In this document: one piece after another, positions 25,111 through 27,167 of the stretch
How positions within the stretch are numbered: position 1 is the first letter of the stretch
Layout of the letters: every line of letters starts with the position of its first letter
From: Nitrosomonas sp. UBA6494
GTDB lineage: Bacteria; Pseudomonadota; Gammaproteobacteria; Burkholderiales; Nitrosomonadaceae
Assembly (NCBI GenBank): GCA_002435335.1
Contig: DJMI01000116.1
Span: forward strand, 1-27,167
DNA length: 27,167 nt
Direction: 5' to 3'
Program-made: the position numbers and the translations under genes
Notes under the pieces: model-generated
What the model saw: only the letters and a program-made list of their open reading frames with translations
Told to the model about the DNA's origin: nothing
Databases searched by the model: none

Positions 25111-27167
25111 TTCTTACCTCCGACAATGGAAGTTATTTTGATTTTTCGAGAATCGGGTACTTCAGCGTGCGATAGCACGCGCAATTGCGGTAGTGCACGA
25201 CGCAGAAACTTCGCGAGCAAGAAGCGAATTGAACCTGGTACTAGCAAGACGATCGGCAAGCCCAATTTTTCTTGCTGCTGCGCCGCTTCCCTAGCTTCGC
25301 GCAATAGCATATCCGCGAGCCCCGGTTCGATTCCTGGACCTTGCATCGCACCGCCTTGCATTACCTGTGTCAAGATATTCTCAAGTTCGTGGTGCAGACT
25401 CATTGCTTGCACATCCGCTCCTGCTGGGAAGAACTGATCGACAATGGCGCGTCCGAGCGCGATTCTGACTTTCGCAGCAAGCTCTATTGCATCTTGTGTT
25501 TGCGCGGCATGTTCGGTCAGTACCTCGATAATAGTACGCATATCGCGAATATGAACCCCCTCTTCAAGCAAGTGCTGTAAGACCTTTTGCACTGTCGACA
25601 GCGGCAGTAGCTTCGGTACTAAATCTTCAATCAGCTTCGGCAATTGTGCATTCAAATGATCGAACAGTTTTTGCAATTCCTGTCTGCCCAGCAGCTCGGC
25701 GGTATGTAAATGAACCAAATGATTGATATGCGTTGTCACCACAGTGCTGGCATCCACTACGGTATAACCGTTGAGTTGTGCTTGTTCGCGCATACTGGCT
25801 TCAATCCAAACCGCAGGCAAACCAAATGCCGGATCGGTGGTTTCCGCACCAGGCAATTGCGCGGTAACGCGACCAGGATTGATCGCCAAATACATACCGG
25901 GATAAGCCTCGCCTTGGCCGATGACAGAACCTTTAAGCGTTACCCGGTAAGCGCTTGGCCGCAACTCCAGGTTGTCGCGAATATGAATGACCGGTGGCAA
26001 GAAACCGATTTCTTGCGCAAACTTTCTGCGAATGCCATTAATCCGTTTCAGCAAATCGCCTTGCTGATTTTTGTCGACCAAAGGAATCAATCGATAACCG
26101 ACTTCCAATCCTAAAGTATCGATCGGCGTTACATCCTCCCAGCTCGCATCGTTTTTTTCCATGGTGGGTACTGCAGGTATAACCGCTGGGGCGGCTTGCG
26201 CAGCGGGTTTGCTTTTTTTCATATAAGCGACACTGCCCAATACCGTAGCGATCAACAGAAATACGAAATTCGGCATGCCGGGAATCAATCCCATGATGCC
26301 TAGTATTGCTGCTGTAATCACTAATATCTGAGGTTGATTGAACAACTGACTTAAAACTTGCTCACCTAAATCTTCCTCTGTGGTGACACGACTTACCACC
26401 ATACCGGCCGCAGTTGAAATAATGAGTGAAGGAATTTGCCCGACCAAACCATCACCGATCGTCAGCAATGTATAATTTTTAGCAGCAGCGCCTAACTCCA
26501 TGTCGTGTTGCATCACGCCGACCACCAAACCACCGACGATGGTAATCAGCATAATCAAAATACCCGCAATCGCATCACCGCGCACAAACTTACTGGCACC
26601 ATCCATCGAACCGTAAAAATCGGCTTCCTGAGAAATATCCGACCGGCGCTTACGTGCCTCGTCCTCGCCGATCAAACCGGCGTTCAAATCGGCATCGATC
26701 GCCATTTGCTTACCGGGCATCGCATCTAACGTAAAGCGAGCGCTAACTTCAGCAATACGTCCCGCACCTTTGGTTATTACAACGAAATTGATTACCACCA
26801 GGATAATGAAAACCACCAAACCGACTGCATAATTACCGCCGACCAGGAAATGACCGAATGCTTCGATTACTTTACCAGCGGCATCCGGCCCCGTATGTCC
26901 TTCCAGTAATACCACCCGGGTAGATGCAATATTGAGCGACAGCCTCAGTAGCGTGGTAATCAATAGAATGGTTGGAAACACAGCGAAATCCAATGGATTC
27001 CGGGTGTACAAACTCACCATCAACACGATGATCGAGATCGCGATGTTGAATGTAAACAGTATATCCAGCACAAAAGGAGGCAGCGGCAGGACCATCATAG
27101 CCAGGATCATTATGATCAGAACCGGTCCAGCCAAGGTTCTGAAATTATTGATGCCAGCTAGCGATGA
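25107..27167 (-). CDS. flhA: Flagellar export gate protein FlhA, N-terminus outside window
   Basis: FlhA is the main membrane component of the flagellar type III export gate. It uses proton motive force and docks chaperone-substrate complexes through its cytosolic domain. The frame is open to the window edge; 686 residues are visible, starting S-S-L-A-G-I-N-N-F-R-T-L, so only a few N-terminal residues are missing. About eight membrane helices fill the first 320 residues. The FHIPEP family signature region R-I-A-E-V-S-A-R-F-T-L-D-A-M-P-G-K-Q-M-A-I-D-A-D-L is intact. The long cytosolic part shows the P-G-M-Y-L-A-I-N-P-G segment. A TTG at 27134 is in frame but internal to the family sequence. 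flhB normally lies upstream. Confidence 0.95.
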   Translation of the reverse strand, partial: SSLAGINNFRTLAGPVLIIMILAMMVLPLPPFVLDILFTFNIAISIIVLMVSLYTRNPLDFAVFPTILLITTLLRLSLNIASTRVVLLEGHTGPDAAGKVIEAFGHFLVGGNYAVGLVVFIILVVINFVVITKGAGRIAEVSARFTLDAMPGKQMAIDADLNAGLIGEDEARKRRSDISQEADFYGSMDGASKFVRGDAIAGILIMLITIVGGLVVGVMQHDMELGAAAKNYTLLTIGDGLVGQIPSLIISTAAGMVVSRVTTEEDLGEQVLSQLFNQPQILVITAAILGIMGLIPGMPNFVFLLIATVLGSVAYMKKSKPAAQAAPAVIPAVPTMEKNDASWEDVTPIDTLGLEVGYRLIPLVDKNQQGDLLKRINGIRRKFAQEIGFLPPVIHIRDNLELRPSAYRVTLKGSVIGQGEAYPGMYLAINPGRVTAQLPGAETTDPAFGLPAVWIEASMREQAQLNGYTVVDASTVVTTHINHLVHLHTAELLGRQELQKLFDHLNAQLPKLIEDLVPKLLPLSTVQKVLQHLLEEGVHIRDMRTIIEVLTEHAAQTQDAIELAAKVRIALGRAIVDQFFPAGADVQAMSLHHELENILTQVMQGGAMQGPGIEPGLADMLLREAREAAQQQEKLGLPIVLLVPGSIRFLLAKFLRRALPQLRVLSHAEVPDSRKIKITSIVGGKK

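Overview
The window is ordinary chromosome of a betaproteobacterium, most likely a Nitrosomonas-type ammonia oxidiser (family Nitrosomonadaceae). This is inferred from gene content and order: leuS-lptE-holA, a PEP-CTERM protein, a sdhB-sdhE-gltA-sucA-sucB block, and a flagellar block flhA-flhF-flhG-fliA-motC-motD facing flgM-flgN. Nothing in the sequence fixes the genus, and no rRNA, tRNA, CRISPR array or complete insertion sequence was seen.

Layout. Positions 1-1095 hold the 3' end of a repeat-rich PEP-CTERM surface protein. It converges on holA, lptE and leuS (minus strand, 1117-5297; replication clamp loader, LPS assembly lipoprotein, leucyl-tRNA synthetase). From 5500 to 8260 runs a tightly overlapping plus-strand operon for a DevBCA/MacAB-like exporter (adaptor, permease, ATPase). 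It is followed by a minus-strand dodecin, a plus-strand M48 zinc-metalloprotease lipoprotein and an HDOD-domain protein. Positions 10541-10731 form a 191-bp miniature inverted-repeat element between the HDOD gene and the next operon.

The minus-strand block 10729-18040 is a central-carbon operon: sdhB, sdhE, gltA, sucA, sucB and a ROK sugar kinase. It carries citrate synthase, the E1 and E2 subunits of 2-oxoglutarate dehydrogenase, the iron-sulfur subunit of succinate dehydrogenase and its flavinylation factor. sdhA is not found upstream of sdhB. That place holds a deletion scar in which the start of a TIR-domain gene is joined, out of frame, to the end of a formylglycine-generating-enzyme (SUMF1)-like gene, followed by a bestrophin-family channel gene.

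The right third (19431-27167) is flagellar. A near-consensus sigma-28 promoter drives flgM-flgN on the plus strand. On the minus strand flhA (cut by the window edge), flhF, flhG, fliA, motC and motD read toward them. This puts sigma-28 (FliA) and its antagonist (FlgM) in two converging units. FlhG has unusual substitutions in its ATP-binding motifs.

No new multi-gene system was found. The points most worth a second look are the TIR/SUMF1 scar beside the split sdh locus, the MITE-like element that supplies the stop codon of the ROK kinase, and the divergent FlhG nucleotide site.
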